From NCBI GenBank assembly GCA_012841175.1, contig DUVG01000088.1:1-12825 (forward strand): 12,825 bases of DNA, read 5' to 3'. Positions 1 through 6,482 of this stretch are shown in pieces; positions within the stretch are counted from its first letter, which is position 1; the number at the start of each line of letters is the position of its first letter. This DNA comes from Clostridium sp. (GTDB lineage: Bacteria; Bacillota; Clostridia; Acetivibrionales; Acetivibrionaceae). The notes under the pieces were generated by a model. That model did not search any database, was not told the DNA's origin, and was given only the letters and a program-made list of their open reading frames with translations. A program made the translations under genes and the position numbers.

Positions 1-143
1 CTATAAAAATATTTGATACCTATTTTATGAAGTGATAAAATATTAAGATAGATATTAAAGGATATAGATATCTTAAATATGTTGTTTGTGCCAATAAGCT
101 TACCTATACAGGTGGGTGCGAAATAGGCCCAAGACCAATAGAT
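1..143 (+). pseudogene. murA: Degraded 5' remnant of murA
   Basis: This stretch still carries traces of the MurA N-terminal region but cannot encode it intact. In the frame of the downstream murA, positions 111-143 read GGCEIGPRPID, the MurA active-site loop with its catalytic cysteine (codon 117-119). Further upstream in that frame the match weakens and a stop lies at 36-38. There is no ATG, GTG or TTG between that stop and the ATG at 144. In another frame, positions 26-43 read YEVIKY, resembling the family's YELVRKMRAS segment. It starts 85 bases before the GGC loop, where an intact gene would have about 87. All three frames contain stops in the first 45 bases. I infer frameshifts and substitutions in a decaying gene, or poor sequence at a contig edge. 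Confidence 0.6.
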
Positions 144-1031
144 ATGCATATTAAAGCTTTGAGACAAATGGGCGTTAAAGTGCATGATGCACATCATGGT
201 TTTTTGTATTGTGAAGTTGATAAAATGAAAAGCTGTGATATACAGCTAGATTTCCCAAGTGTGGGAGCAACAGAAAACATAATGCTTGCAGCTGTATTTT
301 CAGAAGGTGAGACGGTGATACGTCAGGCAGCAAAGGAACCTGAAATAGTTGACCTTCAAAACTTTTTAATTAAAATGGGAGTTAAGGTTTCAGGTGCAGG
401 AACAAGTGTAATTAGAATTACTGGAAGTACAAAAAAACTTAATAATGTAGAGCACAATGTGATACCTGATAGAATTGTTGCAGGTACATATTTGATAGCA
501 GCAGGAATTACAGGAGGGGATCTTACTTTAAAAAATGTTGTGGCAGAACATATAACTTCCATTGTATCCTATTTAAGAGAAGCAGGCTGTTGTATTGACC
601 TTAGAGGAGATTCATTACATATTTATGGACCAGCAAGACCCAGATCCATAGATGTAATAAGGACTTTGCCTTATCCAGGTTTCCCAACAGATATGCAATC
701 TCAGTTTGTATCTCTTTTATCAATTGCCAAAGGAACCAGTATCATTGTTGAAACTATTTTTGACAACAGATACAAACATGTTGAAGAACTTCTTAGAATG
801 GGAGCGGATATTAAATTAGAAGGTCGCCTTGCTGTAATAAGAGGTGTAAAAAGACTTACTGGTGCAAATGTTTATGCAAGGGATTTAAGAGGAGGAGCTG
901 CATTGGTTTTAGCTGCTCTTGCAGCTGAAGGAACAACAGTGATAAGTGGCATAAAGCATATAGAAAGAGGATATGAAGATATTGAGATAAAGCTTTCTGA
1001 AGTAGGCGCTTTAATAGAAAGAAAAGATTGA
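144..1031 (+). CDS. murA: UDP-N-acetylglucosamine 1-carboxyvinyltransferase MurA, N-terminally truncated
   Basis: MurA transfers enolpyruvate from PEP to UDP-GlcNAc, the first committed cytoplasmic step of peptidoglycan synthesis. The 295 residues from ATG 144 match the C-terminal two thirds of the family, which is usually about 420 residues. FPTDMQSQF (179-187) contains the aspartate equivalent to E. coli Asp305, and DLRGGAAL (247-254) the arginine equivalent to Arg397. The N-terminal part is missing: the Lys22 region is gone, and the catalytic-cysteine loop lies just upstream of the ATG in frame but without a start codon. No good Shine-Dalgarno precedes 144. As drawn, the product should be inactive, so this is probably a pseudogene, a gene using an unusual start, or an assembly error. 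The body is otherwise uninterrupted and well conserved, so any damage is recent. Many Clostridia carry a second murA, which could make the loss tolerable. Confidence 0.8.
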   Translation: MHIKALRQMGVKVHDAHHGFLYCEVDKMKSCDIQLDFPSVGATENIMLAAVFSEGETVIRQAAKEPEIVDLQNFLIKMGVKVSGAGTSVIRITGSTKKLNNVEHNVIPDRIVAGTYLIAAGITGGDLTLKNVVAEHITSIVSYLREAGCCIDLRGDSLHIYGPARPRSIDVIRTLPYPGFPTDMQSQFVSLLSIAKGTSIIVETIFDNRYKHVEELLRMGADIKLEGRLAVIRGVKRLTGANVYARDLRGGAALVLAALAAEGTTVISGIKHIERGYEDIEIKLSEVGALIERKD

Positions 1032-1056
1032 AATTTACATAGAAAGAAAAGATTGA
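1014..1056 (+). repeat. 25-bp-period tandem duplication at the murA stop
   Basis: The 18-base string ATAGAAAGAAAAGATTGA occurs at 1014-1031, where its last three bases are the murA stop codon, and again unchanged at 1039-1056, a period of 25 bases. The second copy lies in the murA-ftsQ gap, and its last bases run into the GAGGGA Shine-Dalgarno of ftsQ. It looks like a local slippage duplication of the murA 3' end. Confidence 0.75.
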
Positions 1057-1066
1057 GGGAATACAA

Positions 1067-1906
1067 ATGAAAAAAAGAGAAAGTTTAATAAAAAAAGAAA
1101 GAAAGAAACAAAAGAATAAAAAAATTATAAAAAGACTTTTGGGAATTATATTCCTAGCTATGTTAATAGTAGGTCTTGGGCTATCACCATTATTTTATAT
1201 AAATAGCATTGAAGTTTATGGCAATAAGCATTATAATAACATTGAAGTAATTAATGCATCAAGTATAGTGCTTGGTGCTAATTGGTTTAGAGAATTAGCT
1301 TATGATTCTGATATTAAAGGTATGTTGACATTTAGGTCAACAAAGTCAGAGAATAATATATTAGACAGATGTTCCTATGTAAAAGAAGCTGTTGTACGAA
1401 TGGTTTATCCCGGGAAGATAAAGATAACAATTACTGAAAGGGACCCGGTGGCTGTAGTTCCCTATATTAGTACAAGTCTTATAATTGATAATGAAGGATT
1501 TGTTGTTGATGTGGGAGATGTGGAAGGTAAGGAAATTTTACCGGTTATCCAGGGTTTAGATGTAAATGGCTATAGTTTGGGTAAAATGATTAGTGCAAAG
1601 AATATAAAAGGTATAGATGCCTTTAATAAAATTTTTAATGTAATAGATTTTGTCCAAAAAACAAGCAAAAATGGAAATTATACCAATAACTTAGGCCAAT
1701 ATATATCTAGGGTTGATGTTTCAGATTTAGACAATGTTTTGATTTTTCTTGATTCGAGGATAAACGTTAATTTAGGTGCATATAGTCAATTAGATGAATA
1801 TAAAATTATACTTTTACAAGAGATATTTTTTAATAATATTGATGAAAATGAAAAGGGATACTTAGACTTAACAACAGGTAACAATCCTACTTTTATACCT
1901 GAATAA
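1067..1906 (+). CDS. ftsQ: Cell division protein FtsQ/DivIB
   Basis: FtsQ/DivIB is a bitopic membrane protein of the divisome. It works with FtsL and DivIC/FtsB to control septal peptidoglycan synthesis. The 279-residue product has a very Lys/Arg-rich cytoplasmic tail (1-23), one transmembrane segment (about 24-45) and an extracytoplasmic POTRA-type region beginning SIEVYGNKHYNN (47-58), where partner proteins dock. A beta domain follows, containing VVRMVYPGKIKITITERDP, the conserved FtsQ segment. Length and order fit the family. The start is ATG 1067 with GAGGGA at 1055-1060. It follows the truncated murA by 35 bases, as expected in a dcw cluster. The POTRA region seems to contain extra sequence around WFRELAYDSDIKGM before the usual ILDRCSYVKEA, so it may be slightly enlarged. 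Confidence 0.9.
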   Translation: MKKRESLIKKERKKQKNKKIIKRLLGIIFLAMLIVGLGLSPLFYINSIEVYGNKHYNNIEVINASSIVLGANWFRELAYDSDIKGMLTFRSTKSENNILDRCSYVKEAVVRMVYPGKIKITITERDPVAVVPYISTSLIIDNEGFVVDVGDVEGKEILPVIQGLDVNGYSLGKMISAKNIKGIDAFNKIFNVIDFVQKTSKNGNYTNNLGQYISRVDVSDLDNVLIFLDSRINVNLGAYSQLDEYKIILLQEIFFNNIDENEKGYLDLTTGNNPTFIPE

Positions 1907-1971
1907 GTTAAGAGTAAATTTGGTTTATTACAACAAACTAAAATAAAATACAATAGAAAAGGAGAAAAATA

Positions 1972-2334
1972 ATGATTCCACTACTAGGTTTAATAATTGG
2001 AATTATATTGGGGATTTTTATTCCTTTTGATATTCCTCCTCAGTATTCAAGTTATGTGGCTATAGCTATACTTGCTGCATTAGATTCAGTTTTTGGAGGG
2101 GTTTATTCAAGTCTTAGGGGAACCTTTAAAATGAAAATATTTCTTTCGGGATTTTTTGGAAATGCTTTGCTTGCAGCAGGATTAGCTTATATTGGTGATA
2201 AATTAGGTATACAATTATATTTAGCAGCGGTTTTTGCTTTTGGTAATAGATTGTTTTTGAATTTTGCTGGAATTCGAAGATTTCTATTGAATAAAAACAG
2301 AAAAAAAGATAATATAGAAAGTGAAAATGCATAA
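1972..2334 (+). CDS. sbp: Small basic protein Sbp (DUF1290 family)
   Basis: This 120-residue membrane protein belongs to the Sbp/DUF1290 family, found in the division cluster of many Firmicutes between divIB and ftsA/ftsZ. Its biochemical role is not established. Three or four hydrophobic segments are visible: about 2-20, 26-44, 53-75 and 79-97. Family-like stretches include AALDSVFGGVYSSLRG and the FGNRLFLNFAGIRR region before a basic, hydrophilic tail (about 103-120). The length matches the family. The start is ATG 1972, preceded by AAGGAG at 1959-1964. It lies 65 bases after ftsQ with no visible terminator and is probably cotranscribed with it. Confidence 0.88.
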   Translation: MIPLLGLIIGIILGIFIPFDIPPQYSSYVAIAILAALDSVFGGVYSSLRGTFKMKIFLSGFFGNALLAAGLAYIGDKLGIQLYLAAVFAFGNRLFLNFAGIRRFLLNKNRKKDNIESENA

Positions 2335-2387
2335 TATTTTTTGTAGTATTATATTTAAGTGAGAAAATATATTAAATTATATATAAA

Positions 2388-2396
2388 TGTTATAAT
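2388..2396 (+). promoter_or_regulatory. Extended -10 promoter candidate upstream of ftsA
   Basis: TGTTATAAT matches the extended -10 consensus TGnTATAAT exactly. The hexamer at the expected -35 distance (TATATT at 2368-2373) is poor, so the promoter would rely on the TG motif. It lies about 100 bases before ftsA in a 162-bp AT-rich gap, where such matches can arise by chance. Confidence 0.4.
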
Positions 2397-2496
2397 ATTA
2401 AATGCTATAAATGATTTTATAATAGATTTTCTTAATTTAGATAAATTTTAAAATTCTTTTCAAATTAGATGAAATAGTTTAGGAGGCCTACATAAA

Positions 2497-3732
2497 GTGG
2501 ATGATATAATATGTGGTATTGATATTGGTACATCAAAAGTATGTGCTGTAGTAGCTAAAGTGGACAAGTTTGGAAATATTGAAGTTTTAGCTAAGTCAAT
2601 GAAACCCTCTAACTGTGTAAAAAAAGGTGTAATTATTGACATTGATGAAGCCTCTAGTATCATAAATAACTGTATTACAGAGATTAAAGCTATTAAAAAT
2701 ATTGAGATTAATTCTGCATATGTAAATATAATGGGTAACCAAGTTAGCATAATTTCCAATAAAGCCTCAATTGAAACTTCAAATGCTGCACATGAAATAA
2801 CTAAAAAAGATATTTTAAGAGTTTTATCTGGTGTAGAGAAGGTAAGTTTTTCTCAAGACCGTCAGATTATAGATGTTGTTCCCATTCAATATATTGTTGA
2901 TGGTTGTGATGAAATTGTTGACCCATTGGGTATGACAGGGGTTAGACTTGAAGTTGAAGCTGATATTATAGCAGGAAAAATCACTTCTGTTCAAAATATA
3001 GTAAAAAGCATGAAAAAAGCTAATATAGAAGTGGATGGTATTATTGTTGAGGCTTTAGCTATAAGCGAACTATCCCTAACTTCACAGGAAAAGGAAATGG
3101 GAGTTGTTTTAATTGATGTGGGAGGAAGCATAACAAATGTTTCTGTTTTTAAAAATGAAAAAGTAATGTTTAATGATTCTATACCTGTTGGAGGGGCGCA
3201 TATAACAAATGATATATCAATTGGGCTTAGAATATCTCTAGATGAAGCTGAAAAGCTAAAGAGGGAATATGAATTAGCTCTTACTTCTTTAATTAAAAAT
3301 GATTATGAAATTACTGTAAATGATATAAATGATAATAAAAAAAGAGAAATAAAAGTATCTCAAGTTATTGAAATAATTGAAGCAAGGGTGCATGAAATTT
3401 TTTACCTATGTAAAGAATTGCTAGATAAGAATGGTATGTTAAATGGTTTTGATGGAACTGTTGTTTTAGCAGGTGGAGGAATTTCATACGTTGATGGCAA
3501 TATGCAGCTGGCATATGAAGTTTTTGGTTTTCCTGTGAAAGTAGCTACACATAAAGTGTCTGGCATTTCAAAGCCCGAATTTTTCACTTCTATTGGTACA
3601 ATAAAATATGCAGCTAAGAGAATGAAACTTAGTAAAAAGGAAAGTGAAAATAAAAACAAAATATCAGAAGAGCCAAGAGAAAAATTTAGGATTTTGAAAA
3701 AGATTTACAAGTTTTTCACTGGATTGCTTTAG
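2497..3732 (+). CDS. ftsA: Cell division protein FtsA
   Basis: FtsA is the actin-like protein that tethers FtsZ filaments to the membrane and recruits later divisome proteins. The product has 411 residues. The phosphate-1 motif GIDIGTSK is at 7-14, the FtsA-specific 1C domain at about 85-160, a phosphate-2-like segment LIDVGGSITN at 205-214, and the adenosine motif VVLAGGGI at 322-329. A charged linker leads to the C-terminal amphipathic helix FRILKKIYKFFTGLL (397-411), the membrane-targeting sequence. The phosphate-2 loop departs from the usual DIGGGTTD: Ser211 and Asn214 stand where Gly and Asp are common. The start is GTG 2497, supported by AGGAGG at 2481-2486. ftsZ follows only after 378 bases, so the pair is less tightly coupled than in many bacteria. 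Confidence 0.93.
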   Translation: MDDIICGIDIGTSKVCAVVAKVDKFGNIEVLAKSMKPSNCVKKGVIIDIDEASSIINNCITEIKAIKNIEINSAYVNIMGNQVSIISNKASIETSNAAHEITKKDILRVLSGVEKVSFSQDRQIIDVVPIQYIVDGCDEIVDPLGMTGVRLEVEADIIAGKITSVQNIVKSMKKANIEVDGIIVEALAISELSLTSQEKEMGVVLIDVGGSITNVSVFKNEKVMFNDSIPVGGAHITNDISIGLRISLDEAEKLKREYELALTSLIKNDYEITVNDINDNKKREIKVSQVIEIIEARVHEIFYLCKELLDKNGMLNGFDGTVVLAGGGISYVDGNMQLAYEVFGFPVKVATHKVSGISKPEFFTSIGTIKYAAKRMKLSKKESENKNKISEEPREKFRILKKIYKFFTGLL

Positions 3733-4110
3733 TATTAAAACTGTTTTTTTCAATATACTTATTATTATTTTTAGATTATAATAAATTTATATAAAATACT
3801 GTAATGTTAAACAAAAATAAGCCGATATAGATTAAAGTTTAGGTTAATTGTTTTAATAACCCATAAATGTGTAATCTATAATTATAGTCATTGAGTTTTG
3901 TTTTTTAAGTAGTTTTAATGTAATAAAAGTGTAAAAAAATACATTGAATTTTGAAATACAATCTTGCGTTACACTTAATAATAATATATTATTTAATATT
4001 GAGAGAGTGTATGCAAATGGTATTAAATGCGAAAAATAATAATTTAAAATTTTGTATAAAATAGTATGGATGGGTAGTGCAATTACAAATGAGAAGAAGG
4101 GGGACTAAAG
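3733..4110 (+). other. ftsA-ftsZ intergenic region
   Basis: This 378-bp, very AT-rich gap holds no convincing gene or terminator. It contains a perfect 12-bp palindrome, CTATAATTATAG (3876-3887). It also has two GTGTAA hexamers (3869-3874 and 3929-3934) and its reverse complement TTACAC (3969-3974). The last two extend to an 8-bp inverted repeat, AAGTGTAA/TTACACTT, next to the candidate ftsZ promoter. A 17-codon reading frame lies at 4011-4064. The length and content suggest that ftsZ is separately regulated. Confidence 0.5.
3964..3992 (+). promoter_or_regulatory. Candidate ftsZ promoter
   Basis: TTGCGT (3964-3969) and TATTAT (3987-3992) are separated by 17 bases, the ideal sigma-A spacing. 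The -10 matches five of six consensus bases and the -35 matches three. Transcription would begin near 4000, leaving a leader of about 110 bases before ftsZ. An 8-bp inverted repeat (3927-3934 and 3969-3976) brackets the -35, so an operator is possible. Confidence 0.45.
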
Positions 4111-5211
4111 TTGCTGGAATTTGATGTTGATATTGAACAATTTGCACAAATAAGAGTTATAGGTGTAGGTGGCGGTGGAAATAATGCGGTTAACAGGATG
4201 ATTACTGCTGGGCTTCGTGGAGTTGAATTTATATCTATAAATACTGATAAACAAGCTTTGTTTTTGTCTAAGGCAAATACCAAAATTCAAATTGGAGACA
4301 AATTGACAAAAGGTCTTGGAGCAGGAGCTAATCCTGAGATTGGTGAAAAGGCTGCTAATGAAAGCAGAGACGAGATTGCACAGGCAGTAAAAGGTGCAGA
4401 TATGGTTTTTGTAACAGCAGGCATGGGTGGAGGAACTGGAACTGGAGCAGCTCCAGTGGTGGCACAAATTGCAAAAGAAATGGGAATTCTTACTGTGGGA
4501 GTGGTAACTAAACCTTTTATGTTTGAAGGCAGAAAGAGAATGCAACAAGCTGAAAGAGGGGTTGAAACTTTAAAAAATACTGTTGATACATTAGTTACCA
4601 TACCAAATGACAGACTGTTACAGATTGCTGAAAAGAAAACATCTATTGTAGAAGCATTTAAAATTGCTGACGATGTGTTAAGACAGGGTGTACAAGGTAT
4701 ATCGGATTTAATTGCTGTACCAGGATTGGTAAATTTAGACTTTGCAGATGTTAAAACTATTATGTTAGATACAGGACTTGCACATATGGGTATAGGAAGG
4801 GCATCAGGAGACAACAGGGCAGAAGAAGCTGCCAAACAGGCTATTCAAAGTCCCCTTTTAGAAACTTCCATTGAAGGTGCAAGAGGAGTTCTCTTGAACA
4901 TTACAGGAGGAGCTGATTTGGGTCTATTTGAAGTTAATACTGCTGCTGAATTAGTACAAAAATCTGCAGATCCAGATGCAAATATTATTTTTGGTGCTGT
5001 TATTGATGAAAATCTTCAAGATGAGATATTGATTACTGTAATTGCAACAGGATTTGACAAGATACCTGCAATTAAAAAACCTGAAAGTTCTATAACAGTT
5101 GAAAAGGAAAAATCCCATACAACTGTTAATAAGGAAGAGCCAGTGGCAAGTCAAGTAGAAACAGATGAATTAGAGATTCCTACATTTTTAAGAAGAAATA
5201 GATTTAAATAA
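4111..5211 (+). CDS. ftsZ: Cell division GTPase FtsZ
   Basis: FtsZ is the tubulin homologue that polymerises with GTP into the cytokinetic Z ring. During sporulation it also forms the asymmetric septum. The 366-residue product is complete. It has the N-terminal nucleotide-binding loop GVGGGGNNAVNRM (18-30), the tubulin signature GGGTGTG (107-113), the T7 catalytic loop NLDFAD (208-213), a short variable linker (about 318-352) and the C-terminal peptide EIPTFLRRNRFK (355-366) that binds FtsA and other partners. The start is TTG 4111, chosen because AAGGGGG (4097-4103) lies 7 bases upstream and LEFDVD directly follows, as in clostridial FtsZ. A rare start codon on so abundant a protein may lower its translation. 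A strong terminator follows the gene. Confidence 0.97.
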   Translation: MLEFDVDIEQFAQIRVIGVGGGGNNAVNRMITAGLRGVEFISINTDKQALFLSKANTKIQIGDKLTKGLGAGANPEIGEKAANESRDEIAQAVKGADMVFVTAGMGGGTGTGAAPVVAQIAKEMGILTVGVVTKPFMFEGRKRMQQAERGVETLKNTVDTLVTIPNDRLLQIAEKKTSIVEAFKIADDVLRQGVQGISDLIAVPGLVNLDFADVKTIMLDTGLAHMGIGRASGDNRAEEAAKQAIQSPLLETSIEGARGVLLNITGGADLGLFEVNTAAELVQKSADPDANIIFGAVIDENLQDEILITVIATGFDKIPAIKKPESSITVEKEKSHTTVNKEEPVASQVETDELEIPTFLRRNRFK

Positions 5212-5241
5212 CACTTTTAAAAGTAGTTAAAAAATAATTTT

Positions 5242-5285
5242 AAGACACATGAAGGTACATGAGTGTATTTTCATGTGTCTTTTTA
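5242..5285 (+). terminator. Rho-independent terminator after ftsZ
   Basis: AAGACACATGAA (5242-5253) pairs perfectly over 12 bases with TTCATGTGTCTT (5270-5281). The loop is 16 bases, and a T-rich tail continues to 5285. It separates ftsZ transcription from the spoIIGA promoter about 55 bases downstream. Confidence 0.88.
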
Positions 5286-5321
5286 TTTATAAACGATATT
5301 TTTATAGATATTTATTTTTTT

Positions 5322-5341
5322 TTCTACAACTCCCTTTGACA
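5322..5341 (+). promoter_or_regulatory. Putative Spo0A boxes upstream of spoIIGA
   Basis: TTCTACA (5322-5328) and TTTGACA (5335-5341) each differ by one base from TTCGACA, the reverse complement of the Spo0A box TGTCGAA. They are in the same orientation, with starts 13 bases apart, and the second overlaps the -35. This arrangement resembles Spo0A~P activation of B. subtilis spoIIG. In AT-rich DNA one-mismatch heptamers are not rare, so their position is the main support. Confidence 0.45.
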
Positions 5342-5368
5342 AAATAAATATACTTTTAGATGTATAAT
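5336..5368 (+). promoter_or_regulatory. spoIIG-type promoter with 21-bp spacer
   Basis: A perfect -35 TTGACA (5336-5341) and a perfect -10 TATAAT (5363-5368) are 21 bases apart instead of about 17. The B. subtilis spoIIG promoter likewise has sigma-A-like hexamers with an overlong spacer (22 bp as I recall), which makes it depend on Spo0A. Placement ahead of spoIIGA and behind a terminator supports the reading. The leader would be about 145 bases. Confidence 0.7.
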
Positions 5369-5508
5369 TAATAATAAACAAACATGCTTTTGCATATAAC
5401 TTATTAGGGCATTGTCTTTATAGACATAAATTAGTAGCCATATTCATATTTAGATATAGATAAAACCATTTTAAAAAAGGTTAGTTTTATAGCATATTAC
5501 TTGTAATG

Positions 5509-5515
5509 AGGAGGG
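5509..5515 (+). promoter_or_regulatory. Shine-Dalgarno that fixes the spoIIGA start
   Basis: AGGAGGG lies 5 bases before ATG 5521. An in-frame ATG at 5506 overlaps this site, so the ribosome should start at 5521, giving the family-typical N-terminus MEIYID. Confidence 0.8.
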
Positions 5516-5520
5516 TTAAG

Positions 5521-6417
5521 ATGGAGATATACATTGATATACTGATATTACAAAATGTTGTTATGAACTACTTAATATTATTTATGACTTCCAAACTATC
5601 TAAAACCCCAATATCTAATTTACGTTTATTGTTAGGTTCTTTAGTGGGGGCGTCTTATGTTGTGTTTTTGCTTTTGTTTCCAGAGATTAAAATATATTAT
5701 ACTACAGCAGCAAAAATAATTCTTTCATTTTTTATTGTTGCAGTAACTTTCTATCCTCCTAAATTTAAAAGTTTTATGAGAATTTTGGCTATATTTTACA
5801 TATCGACTTTTATATTTGCCGGTGCTGCCTTTGCATTTTTATACTTTAATAATACAGGTGGGTTGATTCAAAACGGGATATTTTATATTTTTGATGATTC
5901 AAAATGGTCAATGATATTTTTTTCAGCGATAACAGTTTTCATAATAGTAAAAATATTTTGGGATTTAATACAAGAAAGATTAATAAGAGATAATTTATGT
6001 ATTCCCCTAAAAGTTGCCTTTGAAAGTGGAATAATTGATTTATTTGCATTGGTAGATACAGGGAATTCCCTTCATGATCCATTAACAAATGTTCCAGTTG
6101 TGGTGGTTGAGTTTACTGCAATAAAAAATATATTACCTACAGATATTCAAAATATATTTGAAGAGTCTAAAGAAGAGGATTTAGTACGTGCTACAAAAAT
6201 AATTTCTGATTCAAAATGGTTTTCACGGTTTAGGCTTATACCATTTACATCTCTTGGAAAAGAAAATGGAATGCTTATAGGTTTTAAACCTGACTATATT
6301 GAGATAGGGGAGAATACTGACAAAAAGGGGGTATCCGATGTGATTATAGGAATTTATAACAGAACTTTATCTAATAACAATAATTATAATGCACTTTTAA
6401 GCCCGGATTTGGTTTAA
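5521..6417 (+). CDS. spoIIGA: Sporulation sigma-E processing peptidase SpoIIGA
   Basis: SpoIIGA is the membrane-embedded aspartic protease that removes the pro-sequence of sigma-E at the sporulation septum, triggered by the forespore signal SpoIIR. The product has 298 residues from ATG 5521. The N-terminal half has five hydrophobic segments (about 5-23, 36-53, 61-78, 87-109, 128-148). The soluble C-terminal half carries the catalytic motif LVDTGNSL, with Asp179 as the presumed nucleophile, followed by DPLTNVPVVVVE. B. subtilis has DSGN at this place (Asp183 from memory). A later segment, RLIPFTSLGKENGMLIGFKPD, is also typical. It lies 65 bases before its substrate gene sigE, with no terminator between, as in the classical spoIIG operon. 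Expression is probably Spo0A-driven from the promoter at 5336-5368. Confidence 0.95.
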   Translation: MEIYIDILILQNVVMNYLILFMTSKLSKTPISNLRLLLGSLVGASYVVFLLLFPEIKIYYTTAAKIILSFFIVAVTFYPPKFKSFMRILAIFYISTFIFAGAAFAFLYFNNTGGLIQNGIFYIFDDSKWSMIFFSAITVFIIVKIFWDLIQERLIRDNLCIPLKVAFESGIIDLFALVDTGNSLHDPLTNVPVVVVEFTAIKNILPTDIQNIFEESKEEDLVRATKIISDSKWFSRFRLIPFTSLGKENGMLIGFKPDYIEIGENTDKKGVSDVIIGIYNRTLSNNNNYNALLSPDLV

Positions 6418-6482
6418 AACCACAGTAGCATGTACTATATGCAAGTATTATTTACACTAATAATGAAGGGGGAAGCTTAGTA

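Noticed and set aside
205..214. A finding listed at window bases 205-214
   Set aside because: Those numbers are FtsA residue positions, not window bases. The FtsA loop lies at bases 3109-3138, and nothing is claimed at 205-214.
2332..2351. TAATATT/AGTATTA hairpin after sbp as a terminator
   Set aside because: The stem is AT-rich with a wobble pair and no T-tract follows, so it is too weak to call.
3943..3951. ATTGAATTT as a sigma-H-type -10 upstream of ftsZ
   Set aside because: It fits RnnGAATww, but no matching RnAGGAwWW element lies at the right distance upstream, so it is not supported.
4287..4835. Antisense open frame (182 codons) opposite ftsZ
   Set aside because: Fully nested in ftsZ, with low-complexity Ala/Pro/Ser composition mirroring FtsZ codons and no independent start signals.
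5460..5490. ATAAAAC/GTTTTAT and other small hairpins in the spoIIGA leader as a riboswitch
   Set aside because: The stems are short and AT-only with large loops, and they match no riboswitch core I recognise.
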